The position numbers and the translations under genes were made by a program. A DNA stretch of 64,000 nucleotides from assembly GCA_963720775.1 (NCBI GenBank), contig CAVRGR010000003.1, forward strand, positions 434,001-498,000, given 5' to 3'. This DNA is from JAENVT01 sp963720775 (GTDB lineage: Bacteria; Actinomycetota; Acidimicrobiia; Acidimicrobiales; Ilumatobacteraceae). Each line of letters opens with the position of its first letter. Position 1 is the stretch's first letter. Positions 18,224-27,570 of the stretch are shown one piece after another. The notes below the pieces were generated by a model. It saw only the letters and a list, made by a program, of their open reading frames with translations. It was not told where the DNA came from and did no database searches.

Positions 18224-19336
18224 TTTCGGCGAGCACCTCTTTGACGCTTCGGACGACATACTCGGCCTCGGCATCGGTCATGTCGGAGTGGAGGGGGAGG
18301 CAGACATGACGGGCACAGATGTCGTCGGTGACCGGCAATGCGTCGTGGGCTATGCCGGCGAAGACCGGTTGGTCATGCAACGGTTTGGCATAAACCTCGC
18401 CGCTGGCAGACACTCCGTGCCGTTGAAGGAGAGCTTGTTTGAAACCGGCTCGGTCGATGCCGTGGTCGAGCACGGCGACGAACTTGTAGTAGTTGGAGAC
18501 GCAGTTCGGGGAGGAGCGAGCGGTGTGATCCGAGGGCAGTCGGACAAGGCCTCTTGGTAGGTCTGAGCGACTGCGGTGCGATGGGCAATGATCTCCTCGA
18601 GGTGGCCCAATTGCACGACGCCGATTGCGGCGTGCACCTCTGACATTCGCCACGCGGCGCCCATGCGCACGTGGTCGCCGCCAAGGAACCCCGCTTTGCC
18701 CTGGTCCCGGTAGATCCTTGCCTCATCGCGAAGGCGTGTGTCAGAGGTGACGATGCAGCCACCTTCGCCAGTTGTGATGACCTTTGTCGGGTAGAAGGAG
18801 AAGGCCGCCGCGACTCCGAATGTGCCGGCGAGCCGGCCATCGCATGACGCGCCGTGAGCGTGAGCGGCGTCCTCCACCAACCACCAGTTGCGCCGCTTGC
18901 ACAGATCGGCGATGGCTGCGGTGTCGGGGCTGACGTAACCACCGATGTGCACATGCACGACTCCGATGGTGTCGGCGGTCGCTGCTCGCTCGACCGTCGC
19001 CGGGCTGAGGGCAAGCGTTCCGGCATCAATGTCTGCGAAACGAACGCGCCCGCCGGCATGGATGACCGCTGCAGCGGTGGCGAAGAAGGTGTTGGACGGT
19101 ACGACCACCTCCTTTCCCGCGACATCGAGGGTGCGAAGGATGATCTCCAGCGCGCTGGTGCCGCTGCTGGTGGCGATCGCGTGAGGAACGTTGTGGCGCC
19201 GGGCAAAGTGCTCCTCGAACTCACGAGTTTGCGGTCCGAGGGTGAGCGAACCGCTCTGCATGGATTCGTCGATCCTGCGAAGGATCGCGGCGCGGTCGTC
19301 GGCTGCAATCACCACCCTGGCTGCCGAGATTCTCAA
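18216..19336 (-). CDS. DegT/DnrJ/EryC1/StrS sugar aminotransferase, interrupted by a one-base frameshift
   Basis: The N-terminal part reads SGSLTLGPQTREFEEHFA, ATSSGTSALEIILRTL and SNTFFATAAAV, then the Asp of VEDAAHAHGA and the PLP lysine in SFYPTKVITTGEGG. All are diagnostic of the StrS family. The C-terminal part (PNCVSNYYKFVAVLDHGID to the stop) lies in another frame; adding one C to the CCCC run near 18513 restores 373 residues, the family norm. The likely start is TTG at 19336, overlapping the DMT transporter stop as TTGA with a GGGAGAGGG site upstream. It makes an amino sugar from a keto nucleotide sugar. Confidence 0.85.
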
Positions 19337-20208
19337 TGTAGACCACCCTCTCCCACAGACGCAGCCATCGCAGGGTTGACCGAACTCGTCGCGATCAGCA
19401 TCAGGCTGCGGATCATCACCGCAAGCGATACCACCACGACCGGACCGCGCCACCCCCCTAGATGCACCTGCTCGCCGAACAACGCGACGCCGATACTACT
19501 CGCCACGATCGGCTCGGCCACGGTCAACATCGGCAACGTGGCAGTGGCCCGGCCGACCTGATACGCGCTCTGCACGAGCAACATCGTGATGATCCCGCCT
19601 ACGACAACCGCATAGGGTTCCCAATTGGCGACGGTGCTCCAACCACCGTTGCGCAACCGGTCACCGAACGCCTTTGCCAACACTGCCATGAGTGCCTCGG
19701 CGCACGCCGCCGCAAACGCGAAGAGCAGTGCTCGACGAACGTCGTCGGTAGTGCGTGCGACCGTCAAGGTGAGCACGATCACTGCAGCAATGACTGCCAC
19801 CAGAATCAGCCATGCGCCCGCCCCTGCCGAAGCGGTGCTGTGCTCGGTGGGACGTGCGATGGCGAGAAAGGCCGCGAGGCCACCGAGGGTTCCCGCCACG
19901 GCGAACCAATCCCGTCGGCGCAACGCACGCCGCCCGAGGCGGCTGCTGAGCAACAATGAAACGACGAGGCTCAAGGTGAGAATTGGCTGCACCACGACCA
20001 GTGAGCCAACTGCCAACGCCGCCGTCTGCAACGCAAAGCCGCCGCCGTCGCCGACCACGCCGATCAGCCAGCGAGGGCGCGCCATCAGTTCGAACAGCAG
20101 CCGCGGGCGCAACGATCGGTTGGGGTCGCTGCCAGCGGCCTCGTGATGCTGCAAGGCCACGGCGACCCCGTACACCACAGCCGACAGCAAGGCGAGTATC
20201 ACCATCAC
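19333..20208 (-). CDS. EamA/DMT-family transporter
   Basis: 291 residues with about ten hydrophobic helices in two similar halves. Features are the short first helix MMVILALLSAVVYGVAVALQ, Pro-containing VVVQPILTLSLVVSLLL and, in the second half, the mirrored TVAEPIVASSIGVALFGEQV. This is the DMT superfamily pattern. Members move small metabolites; in this operon a lipid-linked or nucleotide sugar is possible (inference, by analogy with ArnE/F, although those have four helices). It begins six bases after the hydroxylase stop and overlaps the aminotransferase TTG. Confidence 0.8.
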   Translation of the reverse strand: MMVILALLSAVVYGVAVALQHHEAAGSDPNRSLRPRLLFELMARPRWLIGVVGDGGGFALQTAALAVGSLVVVQPILTLSLVVSLLLSSRLGRRALRRRDWFAVAGTLGGLAAFLAIARPTEHSTASAGAGAWLILVAVIAAVIVLTLTVARTTDDVRRALLFAFAAACAEALMAVLAKAFGDRLRNGGWSTVANWEPYAVVVGGIITMLLVQSAYQVGRATATLPMLTVAEPIVASSIGVALFGEQVHLGGWRGPVVVVSLAVMIRSLMLIATSSVNPAMAASVGEGGLH

Positions 20209-20214
20209 AGCGGG

Positions 20215-21123
20215 TCAACCATTTCGAGAACGCGCCAACGTATTCCGTTGCAGGGGATATGCGAGCTGGGCGCGGAACCCGAGAGGCACAGTGCTGTGGT
20301 CGATGCCCACCGCCGTCACGGGATGTTCGCCGGGATGGCGAAAGGTTCCGAACACGACATCCCACAGCGGCGTGAACCCTGCGAAGTTGGCGTCGTGCAG
20401 GTCACGATCCATGGCGTGATGGACGTAGTGGTTCTGCGGTGTGGGCAGGATCCAATGAGCAGCCGACGGGAAGGCCTGGGAGACGTTCGAGTGAGCCAGG
20501 GCTCCCTCGAAGTTGTTCCACAGCGCGATCCATACGAGCACCCGGCTGGGCACGCCCAACGCGTACAGGGGCAACAGCATGACGAACTGCCGGATCACGT
20601 CCTCACCGACGTGGATCCGGTTGCCCTTGAAGACGTGCATGTCTGCCACGTCGTGATGAAGTGCATGAAATCGCCAGAGGCCAGATCGGTGGAAGCATCG
20701 ATGCGACCAGTAGCCGACGAAGCTCGACAGAACCAGAGCCAGCAACACCTGAAGCCCCTGAGGCCAATCGCTCGGCCACTTGGGCGCATGCCCGTCGAGC
20801 GAGCCCACGGCGCCGATCATCCCGACCGATCCGGCCGCCAACGCACCGGCCAAGGGCCGACCCAGTCCACCCACGAGGATGCCGTGGCCAATGTCTTTGG
20901 GCAACTGAGGATCGCCTAGCGGCCTGACGCCCTGCCGTCCGGGGAGAATCCGTTCGAGCGCGAACACCAGGGCGAAGTTGGCGGTCGAAACACCGAACGC
21001 CCACATGCCGATCGGAAACCCCCTGCCGAACCCCCACCCCGCTGCGACCAGCGAGCCAACCATCACGCACGGCCAGATGCCATAGGAGATCAACCGCTTG
21101 CACGACGCGCTCATACCACCCAT
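20215..21123 (-). CDS. Sterol desaturase/fatty acid hydroxylase superfamily protein
   Basis: About 302 residues. The eight-histidine di-iron signature is visible as HRCFH, HALHH and NHYVHH, with further His at AHSNVS. Helices around residues 10-60 and 85-140 place it in the membrane. The family inserts oxygen into alkyl chains of lipids or sterols. As first gene of the overlapping operon that ends with a lipid glycosyltransferase, it may modify the acyl part of the same lipid. Start uncertain between ATG 21123 and ATG 21114; longer upstream reading to 21351 has no family similarity. Confidence 0.85.
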   Translation of the reverse strand: MGGMSASCKRLISYGIWPCVMVGSLVAAGWGFGRGFPIGMWAFGVSTANFALVFALERILPGRQGVRPLGDPQLPKDIGHGILVGGLGRPLAGALAAGSVGMIGAVGSLDGHAPKWPSDWPQGLQVLLALVLSSFVGYWSHRCFHRSGLWRFHALHHDVADMHVFKGNRIHVGEDVIRQFVMLLPLYALGVPSRVLVWIALWNNFEGALAHSNVSQAFPSAAHWILPTPQNHYVHHAMDRDLHDANFAGFTPLWDVVFGTFRHPGEHPVTAVGIDHSTVPLGFRAQLAYPLQRNTLARSRNG

Positions 21124-21326
21124 GTTTTCACAGCGGCCATGACCGTGATCGCGTGATCTCCGACACGGCGACACGGCGAAGGCCGACTGTCGCGACAACT
21201 GGCGGAACCACCACGGGCCGGTGGTCGACAGCGACGACCTTTTCCGACATGGACTACCTTTGGAGAGGCAATGAGCGGCGTACTCGACGAGAGCGTCATC
21301 GTGGACCTTTCGGACGCGAGACCACG

Positions 21327-22046
21327 ATGATTCGGAGGATCGCGCCCGCATTGCGGCACCCCACCAACCGCGACCTCGCGGAGTTTCACCGGTATTGGGC
21401 GGAGAGCCACGGACCGCTGTACGCCAAAACGGCAGCGCTCCGACGCTACGTGCAACACCTCACGCTCGCGGAGGCGTACGACGACGACCCGGCACCAACC
21501 TTCGACGGGGCCTCGATGTTCTGGTTCGACGACCTCGAGGCGATGTTGTCGCAAGACAGCGATCCGGACGCCGTCGAGTTACGGAACGCGGTGATCGCCG
21601 ACGACGCCCAGCTGTTCGACCGGTCGACAAGCTGGCCGACGGATCACCGCAAGGCGAGCGTGGTCGGGACGGAGCACGTCGTACTCGAGGGGGCCACGAC
21701 ACCCGACATGGTCAAGGCGATCTTCACGGTCGCTCGTCGCCCTGGTTTGACACTCGAGGAGTTCAGCGATCACTGGAAGTCGCAACATGGTGAGCTCGTT
21801 GCCCGGCTTCCGGGCATCCGGCGGTACGTCCAGACTCACGCTGTCCCCGAGTCGTACGCGCTGACCGGCACCATGGCCCCGACTCACGACGGCTTCTCCG
21901 AGCTGTGGTTCGACGACTACGCGGCGTGGAGGCGGGCGTATGCGTCGCCCGAGTGGTCGGCGGTGGCCGAATCGTCCAAGCGCTTGATCGGCACTCCCGT
22001 TGCTTACGTCGTCGGGCGCGAGCTGATCCAGAAGGGTTGGGCCTGA
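21327..22046 (+). CDS. Tandem EthD-domain protein
   Basis: 239 residues from ATG at 21327. Two dimeric alpha-beta-barrel modules repeat: IRRIAPALRHPTNRDLAEFH with YWAESHGPLY, and KAIFTVARRPGLTLEEFSDHW with KSQHGEL. Each is followed by a RRYVQ motif and a FDDxxA motif. EthD-like proteins include small monooxygenase or isomerase-type enzymes and accessory proteins of cytochrome P450 systems; function here cannot be decided. It is convergent with the Gfo/Idh gene, four bases away. Confidence 0.82.
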   Translation: MIRRIAPALRHPTNRDLAEFHRYWAESHGPLYAKTAALRRYVQHLTLAEAYDDDPAPTFDGASMFWFDDLEAMLSQDSDPDAVELRNAVIADDAQLFDRSTSWPTDHRKASVVGTEHVVLEGATTPDMVKAIFTVARRPGLTLEEFSDHWKSQHGELVARLPGIRRYVQTHAVPESYALTGTMAPTHDGFSELWFDDYAAWRRAYASPEWSAVAESSKRLIGTPVAYVVGRELIQKGWA

Positions 22047-22050
22047 TCGA

Positions 22051-23049
22051 TCACAGATCGGCCGGCAGCGACGGTCGCGGGCTGAGACCAGCGGCGCGGT
22101 AGCAGGCGTCGATCAAGCGCATGTTGGCGACCGAGTCGGCGCCCGAGGTCGGAGGGGGCGTGCCGGTGGTGACGGCGGCGACGAACGACCGGAGCTGATG
22201 CTCGTACGTGCTCGACCGGTCGACGTCCCATCGAAGCTGGCCCTCGTTGCGGTCGACAACCAACGTCGCTCCGAGCTGCGGAAGCACCGGGTTGTAGGCG
22301 GTGAGAACGCCGTGCTCGCCCACCGCTCTGAAATACACCTCGGGCTCGGGTTGTGGATGGACCATCGAGGACTCGATCGATCCGAAGGTGCCCGACGCCC
22401 ACGTCAGCCGGGCGCTGAAGGATTCGTCGACCTCCGGAGTCCGACACACCGCGTGGGCCTCGACGACCGTCGGCTCATCACCTGTCAGCCATCGCAGCCA
22501 GTGCAGTGGATAGCAGCCGACATCCATCAGGCATCCGCCCCCGAGCGACAGGTCCCACCGGATGTCGCCTTCGTCGAAGAAGTGGCCGGGCAGGTTGGCG
22601 ACGGCCGTCACCTGCGTGATCGCGCCCAGCATCCCGGAGTCGAGCACACCGCGGATCTGGGTGACATACGGGTGGTACCGCCAATGAAAGGCTTCCATGA
22701 GGATCAGTCCCGACTCGGCAGCGCAGGCCACCATCTCACTCGCCTCGGAGGCGTTGGCTGCGAGCGGCTTCTCGCACAGCACGTGCTTGCCAGCGGCGAG
22801 CGCGGCCATCACCGGCTGTCGGTGATGGCTCGCAGGCGTGGCGACGTACACGGCGTCGATCGAGTTGTCGTCGAGCAACGCCGCGTAGTTGGGGTGAACG
22901 TGAGGAATTCGCCACCGCTCGGCGGCCCGGGCCCCGCGTGCCGGGTCGCGGGCGGCGATCGCCGCCAGTTCCACGCCGGGGACCACACGGCTGGGTTCGA
23001 CCATTGCCGACTCGGTGATCCGAGCGACGGCGATCAGCCCGAGGCGCAT
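22051..23049 (-). CDS. Gfo/Idh/MocA-family oxidoreductase
   Basis: 332 residues. The N-terminal Rossmann part begins MRLGLIAVARITESAMV and holds the family motif LCEKPLAANASEASEM. The C-terminal alpha/beta domain has WRYHPYVTQIRGVLDSGMLG and LGGGCLMDVGCYPLHWLRWL. These enzymes use NAD(P) to oxidise or reduce sugars, inositols or related compounds. The N-terminal glycine motif is GLIAVA, less canonical than GxGxxG. No neighbour clearly defines a pathway. Confidence 0.87.
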   Translation of the reverse strand: MRLGLIAVARITESAMVEPSRVVPGVELAAIAARDPARGARAAERWRIPHVHPNYAALLDDNSIDAVYVATPASHHRQPVMAALAAGKHVLCEKPLAANASEASEMVACAAESGLILMEAFHWRYHPYVTQIRGVLDSGMLGAITQVTAVANLPGHFFDEGDIRWDLSLGGGCLMDVGCYPLHWLRWLTGDEPTVVEAHAVCRTPEVDESFSARLTWASGTFGSIESSMVHPQPEPEVYFRAVGEHGVLTAYNPVLPQLGATLVVDRNEGQLRWDVDRSSTYEHQLRSFVAAVTTGTPPPTSGADSVANMRLIDACYRAAGLSPRPSLPADL

Positions 23050-23079
23050 TCCCGCGACCGTCCTGCTTGTGAGCCGCTC

Positions 23080-23330
23080 TCCTGAACAAGCCGCTCCCCA
23101 CCGGCGGGACGCTGGCGCTGCAAGCGGCCTCGGGCGTGATCAGTCACTTCCCCGATGTCGACGCAAGAGGTTACGACTACTGCGACGCGTTCGTCGGGGT
23201 GATGCGTGCCTACGAGGCGGCCAAGGTCCCGATGGACGTCTTCGCCGCCAACCCGTTCGACCACAATCCGGTGCTGGCAGCGCTCGACCGCGTTGAAGTC
23301 ACGGATGTATCCCGGGTGACGGGTCTTCCA
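23080..23330 (+). other. Gene remnant, unidentified
   Basis: A plus-strand frame without a good start reads LNKPLPTGGTLALQAASG, then YDYCDAFVGVMRAYEAAKVP and ends in MDVFAANPFDHNPVLAALDR before losing protein-like character near 23330. It looks like an inner fragment of a real coding sequence, but I cannot name the family. The rest up to 23425 holds nothing recognisable. Confidence 0.3.
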
Positions 23331-23425
23331 CAGGATCTCTGTTATGGGGCGCGGCCATGCGGATCTTCCTGTGGGCCCGAGCGTCGGATCCTCGTCGGAG
23401 GTGTTGCCACGTCGCCGCATCGACG

Positions 23426-23818
23426 TCACCCGTACCCGGCGAATCGATCGGGCTTGATCCTGACGATCACGCGCTCGGACACGATCTCCGGCTGATAGTC
23501 GGTATTGAGGTATTGTTTGGAGAGCATGTCTATATGCTCACGAGCAGGTAAACCGGCGATGGTTTCGACAACTCGGCCGCGCACTTCGATGTACGTGTAG
23601 GGATTGTTGTTGTCCCAGATCGTCAGCGTAACGCGTGGATCACGCTCGATGTTCTGGTACTTCGTGCGGTGCCGCTCCGTGTTGATGATGACGTGCTCAT
23701 CATCGCAGTCGACCCACATGATCTGCGTCTGTGGGTGACCACTCGGAAACAAGGTGGTAAGAGCAGCAAAGTTGTTGCCCTTACAAAGGTTGAATAGTTT
23801 CTGGTTCAGCATCAACAA
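23426..23818 (-). CDS. PPOX-class F420-dependent or FMN-binding oxidoreductase
   Basis: 130 residues, the usual size of single-domain split-barrel flavoproteins. NFAALTTLFPSGHPQTQIMWV, the NTERHRTKYQNIERDPRVTL strand-helix segment and VRGRVVETI are the family pattern for F420/PPOX-class reductases. The RHRTKYQNI basic stretch would hold the cofactor phosphate. Base and codon use (many AT-ending codons, G+C near half) differs from the neighbours, suggesting recent transfer. It stands alone between two gene remnants. Confidence 0.85.
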   Translation of the reverse strand: MLMLNQKLFNLCKGNNFAALTTLFPSGHPQTQIMWVDCDDEHVIINTERHRTKYQNIERDPRVTLTIWDNNNPYTYIEVRGRVVETIAGLPAREHIDMLSKQYLNTDYQPEIVSERVIVRIKPDRFAGYG

Positions 23819-23979
23819 TCGAGCATATCAAGCGACCGGCTTTGGCAGTGCTCCGGATGGACGGTTCCGGGGACTGGGTCGAGCAAGAAGGAACCCCGCC
23901 GAGAACGTTGCGTCGGGCGAGAGCTCGTCGCCTTCAACGTCGTGATCCAGACTGGCAGCCGTGTACCGAGCGGCCGCTC

Positions 23980-25491
23980 TCATTGCTTCGGGACAGTGGC
24001 GGTCAATGTGACGACCAGGATCTCGCCCGTGACGTGGTCCGTACCGCCATCGATGGGGAAGTCGGCCTCCGGTACTGTCTCTGCGATCGCTCCGGCGAGG
24101 CCACCGTTGCCGACGACGGCGTCCAACACTCCTCCGCAGCCGCTGAGGTTCAGCTGCACCGAGCTCGCGCCCGGGTCGATCTTGACCTGCAAGGTGCGGG
24201 CCAGCTCGAACGGCGCCGTCAGACGACCGTGATGAGCGACCGCGATCTCAAACCAGCGCTCAGCGTCGTCAGGGTCGGCCAGCAGGGCTCGACATCGCGC
24301 AGCAGTGGCGACCGGCCACTTCTCGTTCATCGTTGCCGCGCCGGACTCGAACCGGGCCAGCGCTTGCAGTGCTTCGTGCCGGCGACCGGATCGGACGAGC
24401 GCCTCGATGTGATCTGCCTGCCACCAGATGCAGCTCGGGTTGGTCATTCCATGCGCTGTTGCAGACGCATCGACGCGGTCGAGGTGGGTCGCGGCGGCAA
24501 CGGAGTGACCGAAACCGAGCTCCAGCAGACCGAGCGCCGAATTCGCCCACATCGCCACGGTGCCGAAGCCCATCGGTTCGCCGACGACGAGCGCTTCCTC
24601 GGCCTTGCGGCGGCACTCGTCCCCCCGGCCGAATGCTGCGTCGAGGTGCGCGCCGAAGGCGACCAGCCAGAGGCGGGCGCCGGTCAGCGTCACCTCGTCG
24701 ACGATGTCGCTGTTGGCGAGCTTCCACGCCTCGGCCCATCGACCCGATCGCCAGCACAGCTCCGCGAGGATGGCCACAGCTTGCGCGGCAGTGGTCGAGT
24801 GCGCCCGCCGCTTGGCGCGATGGGCCACTGCGGCGAGGTAGACGCGGCCGGCCTCCCAGCGCTCGGTGTAGACGTGCAGGATGCCCACGACTGCGAGGAA
24901 CATGTCGACATCGGGGAGGTCCGTGTCGAGCAGCGCGTCGGCGACCTCCGTCAACTGCCCGAAGCGCTTCTCGAACTCGGCGACGTCGCCGTGCTGGAGG
25001 CTGAGGTACGCCTCGACCAACGAGGCAGCGACGTCGTTTCCGGCCGCGCCGACGGCGGCGAGAGAGCTTGCCCTGCGGGCGATGACGAGGCCGCCGACGA
25101 TGTCGGACGACATCATCGACGTGTTCGCCGCGTGCGCGAGCAGGAGCGCGGCACGATCGACGTCGTGCGGTTCGACCAGTGCGGCCTCGGCGACGAGACG
25201 ATCGCGCGCATGCACAGGTCCGCGCTGCCACAGCTCGATCTGGCCGATCTGCAACACGATGTCGGCGCGCAGGAGCGGATCGTCCGAACCGACGTACGCA
25301 GCTTCGAAGGCATGGGACGCTGCGGCCCCGTGACCGCAACTGGTGAAACCACCAGTTCTGCTCGCATGCCGCGTCACGTCGCGGGCAAGATCCAAGACCG
25401 CTTTCAACTCGAGCAGCCACCCCAGCGGTACCCAGTGCTCCTCGTCGATGCTGCGCGGCGCGCGTCCAGTCGTTTCAATCGCTATCTGTTG
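23980..25491 (-). pseudogene. Truncated LuxR/MalT-type ATPase regulator (helical-repeat part only)
   Basis: About 440 residues are all-alpha TPR-like repeats matching the middle of large LuxR-family ATP-dependent regulators (LLADIVLQIGQIELWQRG-like start, ANSALGLLELGFGHSVAAAT, TAARCRALLADPDDAERWF). The AAA domain expected before it is missing: the frame opens immediately next to the 3' end of tRNA-Gly, with no good start codon. The LuxR helix-turn-helix expected after FELARTLQ is replaced near 24187 by about 68 unrelated residues ending LVVTLTATVPKQ. Both ends therefore look like deletion or insertion junctions. Unlikely to work as a regulator. Confidence 0.6.
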
Positions 25492-25563
<72 letters not shown>

Positions 25564-25719
25564 GATGGTGGGACCGGGAGCTTATCCCGACACCCGGTCG
25601 ACCGCAGGCGACGAAATGGGCGCCGGCGGACCGAAGCGCCGCCCGCGACCGGCTCGATCGGTTGGAGTCGAGCCACCGCCCGCGGCGCGGTGTCGGCCCA
25701 TCTGCGTCACAATGGACTC

Positions 25720-26388
25720 ATGTACGCCCAGAACATCCTCGCCGCCAGTCTCCTCCCCAGCGTGCCGGACGACGAGCCGGCCCAGTCGCTGTGGGAATGG
25801 GGGTACGACGGCGTCGAGGTGGGGATCTGGGAATGCCACCCAGGCGAGATCGTCGGTGCGACGGGTGACTACGACGAGATGATGTGCATGGTCTCCGGCC
25901 GCGTCACAGTTGCCCACGCAGGCGGTGACTACGACATCGCCCCGGGAACGTTGTGGGTCACCCCACGCCACTGGGAGTCGACGTGGACCGTGCATCAAAC
26001 CGTGCGCAAGTTGTACGTGATTGACAACCGGCCGGGCCAGGCCGCCCCTGCGGCCCACCTCGCCAACGCGCACACCGTGCCGCTCGGCCCTTCCACGCCG
26101 CGGGCCAATCCCATCAAGGGCGAACCGCACGAGTCAACCGCGGAGCTGTGGGTGCACAACGGGTTGAACGTCGGCGTGTGGGAAGCCACGTTCGGAAGTT
26201 TCCCTGCGAGTCGCGACGGTTATGACGAAGTGTTCCTCTGTCTTTCCGGCCGAGCAACGATGACTGGCAACGACGGCGTGCGCTACGACCTGTCACCCGG
26301 GTCGGTCCTTTTCACGCCAGCTGGGTTCACCGGGCGCTGGGATGTCACCGAGACGTTCCGCAAGGTCTACTGCATCATCAAGCGGTAG
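25720..26388 (+). CDS. Tandem cupin-domain protein
   Basis: 222 residues from ATG at 25720. Two similar cupin barrels: residues about 20-105 (WECHPGEIVGATGDYDEMM, MVSGRVTVAH, IAPGTLWVTPRHWESTW) and 130-222 (WEATFGSFPASRDGYDEVF, CLSGRATMT, LSPGSVLFTPAGFTGRWDV). This resembles the DUF861/EutQ-like cupin group. Classic His metal ligands are largely replaced, so a non-metal or sugar/acid-binding role is possible. It precedes the Rieske gene by 45 bases on the same strand and may share its operon. Confidence 0.82.
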   Translation: MYAQNILAASLLPSVPDDEPAQSLWEWGYDGVEVGIWECHPGEIVGATGDYDEMMCMVSGRVTVAHAGGDYDIAPGTLWVTPRHWESTWTVHQTVRKLYVIDNRPGQAAPAAHLANAHTVPLGPSTPRANPIKGEPHESTAELWVHNGLNVGVWEATFGSFPASRDGYDEVFLCLSGRATMTGNDGVRYDLSPGSVLFTPAGFTGRWDVTETFRKVYCIIKR

Positions 26389-26433
26389 TTCCGATGAGCG
26401 CCGAAGCGGGCGCGGGCTCGGCGCAAGTTTCCC

Positions 26434-27459
26434 GTGAGTAGGCTCATCCCAGTGGATCTGGTAACGACACTTCCGGCTCGGTGGTACACCGACCCCGACG
26501 TATTCGAACGCGAACGGCGGCCCATCTTCGGCTCCACGTGGGTGCACGTCGCCTACGACCATCAACTGCGCCGCCCCGGTGACTACGTCGCCGAGAACCT
26601 GGCCGGCTGGCCGATCTTCGTGCGGCGCAACGAGGACAAGAGCCTCGCCGGGTTCTACAACCTGTGTCCGCATCGCGCCGGGCCGATCGTGTGGGACGGC
26701 GAGGGTCATCAGGCCAACCTGGTCTGCCGTTACCACGGTTGGGCGTTCCGCGACAACGGCTGCCTGCTCAACGCCCGCGACTTCGGTGGCGACGTGCCCG
26801 GCCAGATGGACCTCCTGCCGATCCAGGTCGAGTCGTGGCGGGGCATGGTGTTCGTCTGCCTCGATCCCGACATCGCCCCGTTGCACGAGTGGCTCGGCGC
26901 CTTTCCGGGCGAAGTCGCCGACGTGCCGCTCGAGTCGTATCGCTTCCACAGCCGCAGCGTTCGCAGCGTTGCCTGCAACTGGAAGACGTATGGCGACAAC
27001 TTCATGGAGGGCTATCACTTGCCCACGGTTCATCCGGCGATGAGCCGAGATGCCGATGCCCTGAACTACAAGGTGATCATCAAGGGTGACAAGCGCTGGA
27101 ACATTCACGTGATGCCACCGCGCGACGAGTCGACGTTCGGCGTGTTCGGTTGGTTCTGGCCGACGTTCGCGTTCGATGTGTTCCCAGGTGGTTTCGCCGT
27201 CGAGCGATGGCTGCCGCGCGGTCACAGCCATTCCGAACTGATCTTCGAGTACTTCTTCGCCGACAACACCGAGCACGATGTCGAGGCGATCATCAAGTTC
27301 AGCGAGCAGGTGGCCGACGAGGATGCCCGCGTCTGCGAGCACGTGCAGCGCAACCTCGACTCCGGCAACTACGACATCGGTGTGCTCAGCCCGAAGTGGG
27401 AAGAAGGCATCCGCGTGTTCCACGAGTTGGTGCGCGAGGCCGTCGGCCCGCTCGACTGA
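26434..27459 (+). CDS. Rieske [2Fe-2S] aromatic-ring-hydroxylating oxygenase, alpha-subunit type
   Basis: 341 residues. The Rieske centre is CPHRAGP and CRYHGWAF (Cys-His, Cys-His) at about residues 75-100. The catalytic C-terminal domain has NWKTYGDNFMEGYHLPTVHP, giving the mononuclear-iron histidines next to the bridging Asp. It is shorter than multi-subunit dioxygenase alpha chains and resembles single-component demethylase or choline/carnitine-type monooxygenases. A separate reductase is not in the window. GTG at 26434 is assumed; GTG at 26452 is an alternative. Confidence 0.88.
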   Translation: MSRLIPVDLVTTLPARWYTDPDVFERERRPIFGSTWVHVAYDHQLRRPGDYVAENLAGWPIFVRRNEDKSLAGFYNLCPHRAGPIVWDGEGHQANLVCRYHGWAFRDNGCLLNARDFGGDVPGQMDLLPIQVESWRGMVFVCLDPDIAPLHEWLGAFPGEVADVPLESYRFHSRSVRSVACNWKTYGDNFMEGYHLPTVHPAMSRDADALNYKVIIKGDKRWNIHVMPPRDESTFGVFGWFWPTFAFDVFPGGFAVERWLPRGHSHSELIFEYFFADNTEHDVEAIIKFSEQVADEDARVCEHVQRNLDSGNYDIGVLSPKWEEGIRVFHELVREAVGPLD

Positions 27460-27472
27460 AGTCGGTCGGAAC

Positions 27473-27488
27473 AGGGCCAAAGGGCCCT
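27473..27488. promoter_or_regulatory. Inverted repeat upstream of kaiC
   Basis: AGGGCC-AAAG-GGCCCT is a six-base inverted repeat, 14 bases after the Rieske stop and 83 before the kaiC start. It could be an operator (its layout recalls DevR/DosR boxes, only weakly) or a short terminator hairpin without a T run. Confidence 0.35.
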
Positions 27489-27570
27489 ACCACCAGGCCC
27501 GGCGCAGTTACACACTGGCGGAAACCGTCAGGACCTATCGCGGCCTCTCCACTCGAGGTTTGGAGCGACG

